Position numbers and translations under genes: made by a program. The notes beneath the pieces were generated by a model that ran no database searches, was not told where the DNA came from, and was given only the letters and a program-made list of their open reading frames with translations. From assembly GCA_963851085.1 (NCBI GenBank), contig CAWKNX010000010.1, forward strand, positions 372,001 through 436,000: DNA of 64,000 nucleotides, in the 5' to 3' direction. This DNA is from DATFVJ01 sp963851085. Its GTDB lineage: Bacteria; Actinomycetota; Actinomycetes; Streptosporangiales; Streptosporangiaceae. Positions 35,175 through 44,794 of the stretch are shown in pieces (position 1 is the stretch's first letter; the number at the start of each line of letters is the position of its first letter).

Positions 35175-36899
35175 ATGCCGCTCGCCCGCACGTACTCGAT
35201 CGCCCTTGTCGGCGTGGAAGGGCACACCGTCGAGGTGGAAGCTGATATCGCCAACGGCCTGGTCGGGCTTCTGCTTGTGGGGCTCCCCGATACGGCACTG
35301 CGCGAGGCGCGCGACCGGATTCGGTCGGCGATCGTGAACAGCGGCCTGGAATGGCCGCAACGCAAGATAACGGTCGGGTTGTCCCCGGCCAGCTTGCCGA
35401 AGCGGGGCAGTGCTTTCGACCTCGCTATCGCCGTCGCCATCCTCGGCGCCGCTGGTGCGGTGCCCGCCGCGGCGCTTGCCGGGCTCGTGCTTCTTGGCGA
35501 GCTCGGGCTGGACGGACGCCTGCGGCCGGTGCGCGGCATCCTGCCAGCCACCGCGAGCGCCTCAGGAGCTGGTTTCGCCACCATGGCGGTACCACGCGTG
35601 AACGCGTCAGAAGCCGCGCTCATGCCCGGCGTTCGCGTGCTTGCGGTACCCACACTCGCGGGCCTGCTCACGTACCTGCGGGGGGACCGGTGCTCAGCGG
35701 GCAGCGAGCCGGTCGAGGTCATCGAGGGCGGGAGGTTTCCCGCCTCGGCGGACAGCCCAGCGCGAGGCGTTCATGCGGATGTGGCAGTCGTCGGCCCCGC
35801 CGCGGCCGGCCGAGCGGAACGTTTACCGCCGGAGGCCAGCGGAAGCGGGGCAGCCAGCGCAGACGGCTCAGCACCAGCCGCACGAGCGAGCGCGTTACCG
35901 GGAACCGGCGCGAGCCTTGCCCCGTCGAGGTTCGGGGTCGTCGGCGACCTGGCCGACGTGCTCGGCCAGCCTGTCGCACGGCGTGCGGTCGAGATCTGCG
36001 CGGCCGGCGGCCATCACCTGTCGATGCTCGGACCGCCAGGAGCGGGCAAGACCATGCTCGCCGAGCGGCTGCCGACCATCCTTCCCCGCCTTGACGTTGC
36101 CGCCTCGCTGGAGGTGACGTCCGTGTACTCGGTGGCCGGAGCCCTGCCGCCCGGCTGCCCGCTTGTCACGGACCCGCCGTTCTGCGGGCCCCATCACACC
36201 GCTACGAAGGCAGCGATCGTCGGCGGTGGCAGCGGGATCATCCGGCCAGGCGCGGTGTCGCTCGCGCACCTGGGAGTGCTCTTCCTCGACGAGGCGCCAG
36301 AATTCAGCCGCGACGTGCTTGACGCGCTGCGGCAGCCGCTGGAATCAGGTGAGGTCGTCGTGGCGCGATCCGGGTTGACGGCACGCTTCCCCGCAAGGTT
36401 CACCCTGGTGCTCGCGGCCAACCCGTGCCCGTGCGCGCGCGCCGCGGGTTCGCGGGCGGGTTGCACCTGCACGCCGATGGCCAGGCGCAGATACCTGGGT
36501 CGGCTGTCCGGTCCGCTGCTCGACAGGGTCGACGTGAAGGTCGAGCTTCTTCCTGTCGGCAGGACAGAGCTGCTGAGCGACCGGCGATTCGCCGAGACGA
36601 GCGCGACCGTAGCCAAGCGTGTCGAACTGGCGCGTGAACGCGTGGCGTTCCGCCTGGCAGGCACCCCTTGGCGGCTCAACGCGCAGATCCCGGGCAGTGA
36701 GCTGCGCCGCAGGTTCCCGCCCGCGTCCGGTGCGCTTGCCCGCCTCGAGCGCGCGATGGAGCTCGGCCAGATCAGCGCCCGGGGGGTCGACCGGGTCCTG
36801 CGGGTTTCCTGGACGCTGGCTGATCTGGCCGGAAGAGCGCGGCCTACCGCGGACGAGACGGGATATGCGCTGAGTCTGTGGCTTGGGGTGACACAGTGA
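35175..36899 (+). CDS. comM: ComM/YifB-family AAA+ ATPase
   Basis: YifB/ComM family AAA+ helicase; ComM drives branch migration during integration of transforming DNA. The N-terminal chelatase-like part includes VEADIANGLVGLLLVGLPD and PASLPKRGSAFDLAIA. Walker A GPPGAGKT is at 286-293, Walker B reads LGVLFLDEAPEF, and the Cys-rich finger CPCARAAGSRAGCTC is present. About 60 extra residues rich in Ala/Ser/Pro (near 190-255) separate the N domain from the AAA core, making 574 residues against about 510. Confidence 0.93.
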   Translation: MPLARTYSIALVGVEGHTVEVEADIANGLVGLLLVGLPDTALREARDRIRSAIVNSGLEWPQRKITVGLSPASLPKRGSAFDLAIAVAILGAAGAVPAAALAGLVLLGELGLDGRLRPVRGILPATASASGAGFATMAVPRVNASEAALMPGVRVLAVPTLAGLLTYLRGDRCSAGSEPVEVIEGGRFPASADSPARGVHADVAVVGPAAAGRAERLPPEASGSGAASADGSAPAARASALPGTGASLAPSRFGVVGDLADVLGQPVARRAVEICAAGGHHLSMLGPPGAGKTMLAERLPTILPRLDVAASLEVTSVYSVAGALPPGCPLVTDPPFCGPHHTATKAAIVGGGSGIIRPGAVSLAHLGVLFLDEAPEFSRDVLDALRQPLESGEVVVARSGLTARFPARFTLVLAANPCPCARAAGSRAGCTCTPMARRRYLGRLSGPLLDRVDVKVELLPVGRTELLSDRRFAETSATVAKRVELARERVAFRLAGTPWRLNAQIPGSELRRRFPPASGALARLERAMELGQISARGVDRVLRVSWTLADLAGRARPTADETGYALSLWLGVTQ

Positions 36900-38059
36900 A
36901 ACGCGTACCTGACGGGGAGCGCCAGGCCCGCGCCGCGCTGACCTATCTGGCGGAACCTGGTGACAAGGCCGCTGGGGGGCTGCTGCGAACGTGCGGTCCC
37001 GAGGCACTTGTCGCCGCGATCAGGGCTGGCCGCCTTTCGCAGGCCGCGGCAGCGGAAGATGCGGGCCAGGCAATGACGGCGGGGATCGGCCGGTCGATGC
37101 GGAACTGGCGCGTGCGGCTGGCCGAGATACCCGGTGAACGCGGCCTCGACGCTGCCGAGCTGGCCGGAATCCGGCTGGTCTGCCCCGGAGACCCGGAATG
37201 GCCGACACAGCTCGACATTCTGGGTGATACCCGGCCGTATGCCCTGTGGCTGCGTGGCAGCGCGGACTTGCGGCATAGCTGCCTACGGTCGGTGTCGGTC
37301 GTCGGCGCTCGCGCCGCGACCGCCTACGGCTCCCATGTGTCGGCGGAGCTGGCGGCGGGTCTTGCGGGCCGTGGCTGGGCGGTTGTCTCCGGGGGCGCGT
37401 ACGGGATCGACGGGTGCGCGCATCGCGGCGCTCTCGCCGCGGACGGGATCACGATCGCCGTCCTCGCGTGCGGCGTCGACAATCCATATCCGCACGGGAA
37501 CCATGAGCTGTTCGCGAGCGTCGCCGCCCGCGGCCTGCTGGTCAGCGAGTGGCCGCCCGGGCGCAATCCCACCAGGGCAAGGTTTCTGGCCAGGAACCGG
37601 GTGATCGCGGCGCTGAGCCGCGGCACCGTTGTCGTCGAGGCCCGCCGCCGCAGCGGTGCGCTGAGTACTGCCAGGCATGCCAGGGACTTGTGCCGCCCGC
37701 TCATGGCGGTGCCCGGGCCCGTCACCTCCGATTCCTCTGATGGCTGCCACTGGATCATGCGTGAGTGGAGCGCCGTGTGCGTGACGAGTGCTGATGATGT
37801 GCTCGAACACGTCGCTATGGTGGGTGAGCATCTCATCTTGCCGGGCCCCGTGCTCAGGCCGGCTGAGCTCGATCCGGTGACGGCCAGGGTCCTTGAGGCG
37901 CTGCCCACCCGCGGCGGTGCCGGCCCCGCGACTATCGCGGTATCGGCGGGCGTGGCCCTCGATACGACGCTGAGCTGCCTCGGTCTGCTTTCGGCAGGCG
38001 GATTCGCGGTACGTGGGCCGCGCGGGTGGCGGCTCGCAGGCAAGGCGGTGCTTGACTAG
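36896..38059 (+). CDS. dprA: DNA processing protein DprA
   Basis: DprA binds incoming single-stranded DNA and loads RecA during transformation. The Rossmann core is clear: SVVGARAATAYG, VVSGGAYGIDGCAHRGAL, VDNPYPHGNHELF, EWPPGRNPTRARFLARNRVI, and a C-terminal winged-helix-like end. A GTG at 36896 overlaps the comM stop (GTGA); an ATG six codons upstream is an alternative. The adjoining comM and xerC match the usual cluster. Confidence 0.93.
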   Translation: MKRVPDGERQARAALTYLAEPGDKAAGGLLRTCGPEALVAAIRAGRLSQAAAAEDAGQAMTAGIGRSMRNWRVRLAEIPGERGLDAAELAGIRLVCPGDPEWPTQLDILGDTRPYALWLRGSADLRHSCLRSVSVVGARAATAYGSHVSAELAAGLAGRGWAVVSGGAYGIDGCAHRGALAADGITIAVLACGVDNPYPHGNHELFASVAARGLLVSEWPPGRNPTRARFLARNRVIAALSRGTVVVEARRRSGALSTARHARDLCRPLMAVPGPVTSDSSDGCHWIMREWSAVCVTSADDVLEHVAMVGEHLILPGPVLRPAELDPVTARVLEALPTRGGAGPATIAVSAGVALDTTLSCLGLLSAGGFAVRGPRGWRLAGKAVLD

Positions 38060-38078
38060 GCAGCCGCGAGGGCACACG

Positions 38079-39242
38079 GTGGCGCCTGTGAGCTTTGTGT
38101 GGCCGGCCAGGGAATCGGGCACAGAACCCGCGGGGGCGGGGTCCGCTGGCATGGGGCAGACCGGCGGAGGGTCGCCGGCCCCCCGCCCGAGCCGCGGCCC
38201 GGTCGTGGGCCGTGGGCCGGTCGGGGGCCAGGGGCCGGTTGGGAGCCGTGGGCCGGTCGGGGGCCAGGGGACGGTCGGGAGCCGTGGGCCGGTCGGGAGC
38301 GGGGCCGTCGGCCGGGTGACCGGCGGTGGACCTCTCCCTGCCAGCTTCGAGCAGTGCCTGGCCGCGTTCGAGCTGTTCCTGGTGGCAGAGCGCGGCCTTT
38401 CCGGTCACACGGTCCGTGCCTACCTGGGTGACGCCAGATCCCTGGTCGAGCACGCGTGGCGGGCAGGCGCTGACGGGCCGGGCGACCTTGGCGTCGAAGC
38501 CATCCGCGCCTGGCTGGCGCAGCAGCACGCCAGCGGGCTGGCACGGTCGACGCTGGCACGGCGCGGTGCGGCGGTGCGGACCTTCACGGCGTTCGCATAC
38601 CGGCGTGGCTGGCTCACCGCCGATCCTGGCCCGCTGCTCGGCACGCTGAAATCACGGCGTGCGCTACCGCACGTTGTGGCCGCGGGCGACATGGCGGCCG
38701 TGCTCGGGCAGGCGGCCGGGCGTGCCGGGGAATCGGCGGCCGCGCTCAGGGACGCGGCGGTCCTCGAACTGCTGTACGCCACCGGAATCCGGGTGGGTGA
38801 GCTGTGCGGGCTCGATCTGCCCGATGTGGATCCGCAGCGCGGGACCGTCCGGGTACTTGGCAAGCGGGCAAAGCAACGTACGGTGCCTGTCGGGATTCCT
38901 GCTCTGCGCGCCGTCGATCGCTGGTGCCACGCGGGACGGCCGCTCCTGGTCAGCGCGCGCAGCGGGCCCGCGCTTCTGCTCGGGGCCCGCGGTGGTCGCC
39001 TGGATCCCCGGGTGGCGCGCCGGATCGTGCATGCCGCGTTCGCCACGGCGCCTGAAGTGCCCGATACGGGGCCCCACGGGCTGCGCCACGCCGCGGCGAC
39101 CCACCTGCTCGAAGGAGGCGCCGATCTGCGGAGTGTTCAGGAAATCCTGGGCCACGCGTCGCTGGCCACGACGCAGATCTACACTCACGTGTCCGCGGAG
39201 CGGCTGATTGGAAGCTACCGGCAGGCCCACCCCCGTGCGTAG
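38079..39242 (+). CDS. xerC: Tyrosine recombinase XerC
   Basis: XerC-type recombinase that resolves chromosome dimers at dif. The catalytic set is visible: TGIRVGEL (Arg), HGLRHAAATHLL (His-x2-Arg), GHASLATTQIYTHV (His and nucleophilic Tyr). The N-terminal SAM-like domain begins about LPASFEQCLAAFELFLVAERGL. Ahead of it lies an extra 80-residue Gly/Pro/Val/Arg tail with repeated GPVGGQGPVGSRG units (nt 38205-38310). The GTG at 38079 is preferred because GAGGG lies six bases upstream; 38088 is possible. Confidence 0.9.
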   Translation: MAPVSFVWPARESGTEPAGAGSAGMGQTGGGSPAPRPSRGPVVGRGPVGGQGPVGSRGPVGGQGTVGSRGPVGSGAVGRVTGGGPLPASFEQCLAAFELFLVAERGLSGHTVRAYLGDARSLVEHAWRAGADGPGDLGVEAIRAWLAQQHASGLARSTLARRGAAVRTFTAFAYRRGWLTADPGPLLGTLKSRRALPHVVAAGDMAAVLGQAAGRAGESAAALRDAAVLELLYATGIRVGELCGLDLPDVDPQRGTVRVLGKRAKQRTVPVGIPALRAVDRWCHAGRPLLVSARSGPALLLGARGGRLDPRVARRIVHAAFATAPEVPDTGPHGLRHAAATHLLEGGADLRSVQEILGHASLATTQIYTHVSAERLIGSYRQAHPRA

Positions 39243-39540
39243 CCGCGGCCCACCCCGACCAGGCTGCGGCCAGGCAACCTGGGCAAACCGCGGGCCAGGC
39301 AACATGCCCGGTCGGGACCCGGTAGACTGTGCCCCGGGCTCATAGTGGCCTAATTCGCGCGCTCGCCCGCCCGGTCCCGTGGACCGGCACGGCGGGACGC
39401 ACCTCTCGGTCCGTCAGTTGTGGAAACGCAGACAGTTGTGGAAACACAGAGCATGACGGCAGGTGCGCACGGGCGCCAGGAGGAACCGGGACGCGGCCGC
39501 ACCGAGCAGGTGCGCCGCACGAGAGAAAGGGACTGCGGGC
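39243..39540. other. rpsB upstream region
   Basis: No gene. It separates xerC from the rpsB-tsf unit and must hold its promoter; a plausible -10 element TAGACT lies at 39322-39327. A short direct repeat (CAGTTGTGGAAACGCAGA / CAGTTGTGGAAACACAGA) occurs at about 39415-39450. Confidence 0.45.
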
Positions 39541-40614
39541 ATGGCACCCGTCGTCACCATGAGGCAGCTGCTGGAGAGCGGCGTTCATTTTGGTCACCAG
39601 ACCCGCCGCTGGAACCCGAAGATGAAGCGCTTCATCTTCGCCGAGCGCAACGGCATCTACATCATCGATCTCCAGCAGTCGCTCGAATACATCGACACCG
39701 CGTACGAATTTATCAAGGAGACCGTCGCGCACGGCGGCTCGGTGATGTTCGTCGGCACCAAGAAGCAGGCGCAGGAGGCGATCGCCGAGCAGGCACGCCG
39801 CGTGGGGATGCCATACGTCAATCAGCGCTGGCTTGGCGGCATGCTCACGAACTTCTCCACGGTCTTCAAGCGGCTCCAGCGGCTCAAGGAGCTTGAGGAG
39901 ATCGACTTCGACGACGTCGCAGGTTCGGGCATGACCAAGAAGGAATTGCTCCACCTCAAGCGTGAACGCGACAAGCTCGACCGCACGCTCGGTGGTATCC
40001 GGGACATGTCGCGGGTGCCGAGCGCTGTCTGGGTCGTGGACACCAAGAAGGAGCACATCGCCGTCAGCGAGGCCCGCAAGCTCGGCATCCCCGTCGTGGC
40101 GATCCTCGACACCAACTGCGACCCGGATGAGGTCACGTACCCGATCCCCGGGAATGACGACGCGATACGGAGCGTTGCCCTATTGACACGTGTCGTGGCG
40201 GACGCGGTGGCTGATGGCCTGATCGCGCGCGCTGGGGCGGCGGTGGGCGAGGAGAAGCCGACCGCCGACGTGGTGGGCGCCGACATTGGCGTCGAGGAGC
40301 CTCTCGCCGAATGGGAACGTGAGCTGCTCGAGGGCGCTCAGCCCGAGGCCGCCGAGGCTTCGGCCGGGGACGCTCCGGCTGTGGATGCTCCGGCCACTGT
40401 CGCGGACAGCGCTGCAGGCACCGCTGAGACCGGCTCCGGCGCCGCGGACACCGAGTCCGCCACCGCGGTGGCGGCAAACGGTGACGGGCAAGCGGGAGAA
40501 GGCGCCCAGGATTCGGTGGCTGGCAGCGCGGGGGAAGCTGATGAGCGGACCGAGACCGGCGAGCAAGCTCCCACAGGAGACACGGCTGAAACGGCCGGCG
40601 GCCCCGACGCCTGA
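39541..40614 (+). CDS. rpsB: 30S ribosomal protein S2
   Basis: S2 binds the small subunit and is needed for S1 recruitment and initiation. The core is canonical: MRQLLESGVHFGHQTRRWNP, IYIIDLQQSLEYI, VNQRWLGGMLTNFSTV, and VVAILDTNCDPDEVTYPIPG. From about residue 250 an acidic Ala/Glu/Gly/Thr tail of about 105 residues extends the protein to 357. The stop codon falls at the start of a 15-bp tandem repeat. Confidence 0.95.
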   Translation: MAPVVTMRQLLESGVHFGHQTRRWNPKMKRFIFAERNGIYIIDLQQSLEYIDTAYEFIKETVAHGGSVMFVGTKKQAQEAIAEQARRVGMPYVNQRWLGGMLTNFSTVFKRLQRLKELEEIDFDDVAGSGMTKKELLHLKRERDKLDRTLGGIRDMSRVPSAVWVVDTKKEHIAVSEARKLGIPVVAILDTNCDPDEVTYPIPGNDDAIRSVALLTRVVADAVADGLIARAGAAVGEEKPTADVVGADIGVEEPLAEWERELLEGAQPEAAEASAGDAPAVDAPATVADSAAGTAETGSGAADTESATAVAANGDGQAGEGAQDSVAGSAGEADERTETGEQAPTGDTAETAGGPDA

Positions 40615-40877
40615 GGCGCACCGGGCTGAGGCGCACCGGGCTGAGGCGCACCGGGCTGACGCGGGACCCGTGCGCCTGCCGGCGCCCGCGGAGCAAACAG
40701 CCGCGGGGTACATCAGGCGCCCGGTCGGCGGCGCAGGCCGCGCCCATGGCGGCGAAAGTGCCGCTTTCGGCCTGGTCGGCGTGGGATACCGCGGCGGAAA
40801 TGGGCCGTCCAGACAGGTCCGCCCGGAACTGCGCAGGCGCGAACCGGGCAGGCGCGAACCGGGCAGGCGCGAACCGG
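40611..40877. repeat. Two 15-bp tandem arrays between rpsB and tsf
   Basis: Three copies of CTGAGGCGCACCGGG (40611-40655, overlapping the rpsB stop) and three copies of GCAGGCGCGAACCGG (40833-40877). The remainder of the 406-bp gap to tsf shows no gene. Confidence 0.88.
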
Positions 40878-41020
40878 GCGGGCCTAAGCAGCAGGGGATG
40901 AGCCACGTACTCGCCCGCGCGACGCGACCCGCGCGCGCGTGGGAAACCGCGACGAACGAGTAACGGATGTCTGGGAGCACGTCCCCAGGCGAGACTAAAG
41001 ACGAGATCGAGAGGCCGAAA

Positions 41021-41857
41021 ATGGTGAACGTCACGGCCGCGGACGTCAAGCGGCTCCGCGAGCTGACCGGCGCCGGAATGATGGACTGCAAGAAATCCCT
41101 TGAAGAGGCCGCCGGTGATGTCGACAAGGCAGTTGAGCTACTGCGCCTGAAGGGCGCGAAGGACGTGACCAAGCGGGCGCAGCGGGTCGCGGCGAACGGC
41201 CTGGTGGCAGCCCACCTGGAGGGAACAAGCACGGGCGTGCTGCTCGAGCTGAACTGCGAGACGGACTTCGTCGCGAAGAACGCCAGTTTCCAGCAGGCCG
41301 CTGCGGAGATCCTCGCCGCGGCCGTACGTACCGGTGTCTCAGACCGGCTCGGCCTGCTCGGCGCGGAGGTCAAGCCGGGCACCACTGTCCAGCAGCGCAT
41401 CGAGGAAGCGAGCGTCACGATCAAGGAGAAGGTCGAACTCGGCCGGTTTGCCAGGCTTGAGGGCGGCTATATCGCCAGCTATCTCCACAAGTCGGATCCG
41501 TCGCTGCCCCCGTCCGTCGGCGTGCTCGTACAGCTCGACGCCGAGAACGCTCAGCTGGCGAAGGATCTCGCGCAGCAGGTCGCCGCGATGCGGCCGTCCT
41601 ACCTGAGCGAGAACGACGTGCCCGCGGAGGTGCTGGAAAAGGAGCGCCGCATCGCCGAGCAGATCACCCGGGACGAGGGTAAGCCGGAGCAGGTGATACC
41701 CAAGATCGTGGAGGGCCGGCTGAAGGCGTTCCTCAAGGACGTGGTTCTTGTCGAGCAGGCATACGTCAAGGACCCGAAGAAGACGGTCAAGCAGCTGCTC
41801 ACCGAGGCAGGTGTGACCGTGCAGAGTTTCGTCCGCGTCAAGATTGGCGAGGCCTGA
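41021..41857 (+). CDS. tsf: Translation elongation factor Ts
   Basis: EF-Ts exchanges GDP for GTP on EF-Tu. The UBA-like N terminus has VKRLRELTGAGMMDCKKSL, and the core has LLELNCETDFVAKN, both diagnostic. Length 278 is typical. The ATG at 41021 follows GAGAGG at 41009-41014. Confidence 0.96.
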   Translation: MVNVTAADVKRLRELTGAGMMDCKKSLEEAAGDVDKAVELLRLKGAKDVTKRAQRVAANGLVAAHLEGTSTGVLLELNCETDFVAKNASFQQAAAEILAAAVRTGVSDRLGLLGAEVKPGTTVQQRIEEASVTIKEKVELGRFARLEGGYIASYLHKSDPSLPPSVGVLVQLDAENAQLAKDLAQQVAAMRPSYLSENDVPAEVLEKERRIAEQITRDEGKPEQVIPKIVEGRLKAFLKDVVLVEQAYVKDPKKTVKQLLTEAGVTVQSFVRVKIGEA

Positions 41858-41912
41858 TACCTGACATACCTACATTCCTGATAACTACATTCCTGATACC
41901 TACATACCTCAG
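41858..41912. repeat. Short A/T-richer repeats before pyrH
   Basis: The 100-bp tsf-pyrH spacer has overlapping copies of CTACATTCCTGATA and ACCTACATACCT, a locally low-G+C stretch unlike the surroundings. Confidence 0.6.
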
Positions 41913-41957
41913 GACGTGAACGGCGAAGCGAAAGCGGCGCGTACGGGAGAGGGAGCC

Positions 41958-42824
41958 ATGGCCATGCAGGAGAGTGACATACAGCGCCGCGGCCCAGGGC
42001 CCTTCCTGGGCCCGGACCACGCCACGGAACCGGGATCGGGCCTGTTCCCACGGTCGGCCGACATCCAGACCGCGCACGCTCCGCATGAGGTGGCAGCCGG
42101 CGAGCACCGGAACTGGCGGCGGGTCGTGCTGAAGCTGTCAGGTGAGGCGTTCGCCGGCGGCCAGCCCATCGGCATCGACCCGGACGTCGTCATCCACATC
42201 GCGGAGGAAATCGCCGCGGCTGTCCGCGAAGGTGTGCAGGTCGCGGCGGTGGTCGGCGGCGGCAACATGTTCCGCGGCGAGGTCTTGTCCGAGCGCGGCA
42301 TCGACCGCGCCCGTGCGGACTACATGGGCATGCTTGGCACGGTCATCAACTGCCTGGCCCTTCAGGACGTGCTCGAAAAGCTCGGCATCGACACCCGGGT
42401 CCAGACCGCGATCACGATGGGGCAGGTGGCTGAGCCTTACATCCCGCGTCGCGCGATCCGCCACCTGGAAAAGGGCCGTGTGGTGATCTTCGGAGCGGGT
42501 CTCGGGGCCCCATTCTTCTCCACCGACACCTGCGCGGCGCAGCGCGCGCTGGAGATCCGCGCCGGCGCGGTCCTCAAGGGAACTCAGGTTGACGGCATCT
42601 ACGACTCGGACCCGCGAAAGAATCCCGGCGCGGTCCGGTACGAGCGGCTCGACTATGGCGAGGTGCTCACCAGGAGCCTAAAGGTGATCGACGCCACGGC
42701 GGTGAGCCTGTGCCGAGACAACGGGTTGCCGATTGTCGTCTTCTCCCTGATGGGAGAGGGAAACATCGTCCGGGCGATCCGGGGCGAGAAGATCGGCACG
42801 CTCGTCTGCCCGGCTGGTGCCTAG
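41958..42824 (+). CDS. pyrH: UMP kinase
   Basis: PyrH phosphorylates UMP to UDP for nucleic acid and cell-envelope precursors. The amino-acid-kinase fold is clear: RRVVLKLSGEAFAGG, VGGGNMFRG, DYMGMLGTVINCLALQD, and ATAVSLCRDNGLPIVVF. The ATG at 41958 follows GAGAGGGAG; a frame from GTG 41916 is less likely. A 50-residue non-conserved N-terminal extension precedes the kinase fold. The stop codon TAG is the first base triplet of an 11-bp inverted repeat. Confidence 0.93.
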   Translation: MAMQESDIQRRGPGPFLGPDHATEPGSGLFPRSADIQTAHAPHEVAAGEHRNWRRVVLKLSGEAFAGGQPIGIDPDVVIHIAEEIAAAVREGVQVAAVVGGGNMFRGEVLSERGIDRARADYMGMLGTVINCLALQDVLEKLGIDTRVQTAITMGQVAEPYIPRRAIRHLEKGRVVIFGAGLGAPFFSTDTCAAQRALEIRAGAVLKGTQVDGIYDSDPRKNPGAVRYERLDYGEVLTRSLKVIDATAVSLCRDNGLPIVVFSLMGEGNIVRAIRGEKIGTLVCPAGA

Positions 42825-43003
42825 TGGTCTGTGAGGGGGGCCCTTGAGCGAACGGCGTCCAGGTGGGTGCATCGCAAGGCGCTGCTTGTCTTCGAGGAGC
42901 GCGTAGTGGTTCCTACGCGCGACGACGACCACGCCGCGAGGTGCCCGGCGGGGCGTGGTCGTGGCTGGCGCAGCCAAGGAATGACTCCTCTTACAGACCA
43001 CTA
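42822..43003. mobile_element. Candidate miniature inverted-repeat element
   Basis: TAGTGGTCTGT (42822-42832) and its perfect complement (42993-43003) bound a 182-bp segment with further internal hairpins, including GCGCGTAG with CTACGCGC around 42899-42920 and arms of GACCACGCC with GGCGTGGTC around 42927-42962. It carries no ORF of note. The left end supplies the pyrH stop codon. The rest of the gap to frr (to 43170) has no gene. Confidence 0.5.
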
Positions 43004-43170
43004 TCACGGGGGTGCCGCCGTCGGCCGCAGCCGTGGCGCGGCCACCCTGGTACCGCGGCATGCGGACGGGAGACGATGAGTGCGAGCCGCAGGAGGCGGC
43101 CGACCGGCTTCGGCAGGCCGGTTTATCCAGTAGCCTCCTGGCAGCGGGATCACGATGCACAGGAGCCGCA

Positions 43171-43728
43171 GTGATTGACGAGACGCTCCTCGAAGCCGAG
43201 GAGAAAATGGAAAAGGCTGTCGCGGTCGCCAAGGAGGACTTCGCGGGAATCCGGACGGGACGCGCACATCCGGCCATGTTCGGCAAGATCACGGCCGAGT
43301 ACTACGGGACGCAGACGCCGGTGAACCAGCTTGCCTCCTTTCACCTGCCCGAGCCGCGCATGGTCGTCGTGCAGCCGTTTGACAAGTCGTCGCTTGCGGC
43401 GATCGAGAAGGCGATCCGTAACAGCGATCTTGGCGTGAACCCGTCGAACGACGGCACGGTGATCCGCGTGGTGTTCCCCGAGCTCTCCGAGGAGCGGCGC
43501 AGGGAGTACATCAAGATCGCGCGGCACAAGGCTGAGGACAGCCGGGTCTCGATCCGCAACATTCGCCGCCACGCCAAGGATGCGCTCGACAAGCTCGTCA
43601 AGAACGGTGAGGCGGGCGAGGACGAGGGCCGCCGGGCGGAGCGTGAACTGGGCGAACTCACGCACACCTATGTCACCCAGGTGGACGAGCTGCTCAAGCA
43701 CAAGGAATCCGAGCTCCTCGAGGTCTAG
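43171..43728 (+). CDS. frr: Ribosome recycling factor
   Basis: RRF, with EF-G, splits post-termination ribosomes. The 185-residue protein is canonical: AKEDFAGIRTGRAHPAMF, QPFDKSSLAAIEKAI, SNDGTVIRVVFPELSEERR and RNIRRHAKD. A GTG start follows AGGAG at 43161-43165. cdsA follows directly. Confidence 0.97.
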   Translation: MIDETLLEAEEKMEKAVAVAKEDFAGIRTGRAHPAMFGKITAEYYGTQTPVNQLASFHLPEPRMVVVQPFDKSSLAAIEKAIRNSDLGVNPSNDGTVIRVVFPELSEERRREYIKIARHKAEDSRVSIRNIRRHAKDALDKLVKNGEAGEDEGRRAERELGELTHTYVTQVDELLKHKESELLEV

Positions 43729-44601
43729 TTGGATCTCGATGACCGGCCAGAAGACACCGCTGCGGAAGGCCGGGAACGCAGGCGGGTCCGGACGGGCCGC
43801 AATCTGCCTGTCGCGATAGGTGTTGGCCTGGCCCTTGGTGCGTGTGCGCTGCTCACCCTCTACACGGTCAAGGCAACGTTTCTGGTGTACATGGGCGCCG
43901 CGGTCGGGGCCGCTGGCTGGGAACTGACCCGCGCCCTCTCGGCCCGCGGCATCCGGACCGCGCTGCCTCCGCTGATCTGCGGATCCGCGGCCATCTGGAC
44001 CTGTGCGTACTGGCTCGGCACGCGCGCCGCGCTGGCCGCCGTCGCGCTGACTGCGATCGCTGTGATCATCTGGCGGCTTCCGGGCGGGCCTGCCGACTAC
44101 CTGCGGGACATGACCGCGAGCGTTTTCGTGCTCGTCTATCTGCCGCTGATGGCCGTCTTCGCGGTGCTGATGCTGGCCTCGCGTGACGGCTCCGACCGGA
44201 TTCTCGTATTCATTGCGGTCACGGTCTGTAACGACATCGGGGGGTACTTCGCCGGGATCCTGTTCGGGCGCCACCCACTCGTGCCTGCGATCAGCCCGAA
44301 GAAGACCTGGGAAGGGCTGGCGGGTTCCCTGGTTGCCTGCGTAGCGGCCGGTGCGGCGCTGGTGCCCACCCTGCTCCACGGGCGGTTCTGGCAGGGCGTG
44401 ATCCTTGGCGTCGCGGCGGTCGCGGCGGCGACCCTGGGTGATCTCGCTGAGTCCATGATCAAGCGTGACCTGGAGATCAAGGACATGGGCACCTTGCTGC
44501 CGGGCCACGGCGGACTGTCCGAGCGGCTGGATTCGCTGCTGCTCAACGCGCCGGTCGCGTGGCTGCTGCTCGCGATCTTCGTGCCCGCCGGGGCCCGCTG
44601 A
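43729..44601 (+). CDS. cdsA: Phosphatidate cytidylyltransferase
   Basis: CdsA makes CDP-diacylglycerol from phosphatidate and CTP, feeding phospholipid synthesis. It is a multi-pass membrane protein of 290 residues with about seven or eight hydrophobic segments. The family signature region reads SMIKRDLEIKDMGTLLPGHG followed by GLSERLDS; the usual GG-x-x-DR-x-D has Glu in place of the first Asp. A TTG directly after the frr stop is the apparent start; the next in-frame candidates would remove the first helix. Confidence 0.9.
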   Translation: MDLDDRPEDTAAEGRERRRVRTGRNLPVAIGVGLALGACALLTLYTVKATFLVYMGAAVGAAGWELTRALSARGIRTALPPLICGSAAIWTCAYWLGTRAALAAVALTAIAVIIWRLPGGPADYLRDMTASVFVLVYLPLMAVFAVLMLASRDGSDRILVFIAVTVCNDIGGYFAGILFGRHPLVPAISPKKTWEGLAGSLVACVAAGAALVPTLLHGRFWQGVILGVAAVAAATLGDLAESMIKRDLEIKDMGTLLPGHGGLSERLDSLLLNAPVAWLLLAIFVPAGAR

Positions 44602-44794
44602 GATTATCCTGAACGGCTGCCGCGTGGCGCGCTAACCATGGGCGACGCAGCGCAGCGTGGCACCTCAACACCCGCGTGACGCGTCATTCGCGGATCGTGT
44701 TTCATTCCCCCGATGCGAGGGGACAACCCGGTCGCAATCGGCACGTGCTATCAGAAAAGTCCCGTTGGCCGGGGGAGGATGGAGCAGACACCAA

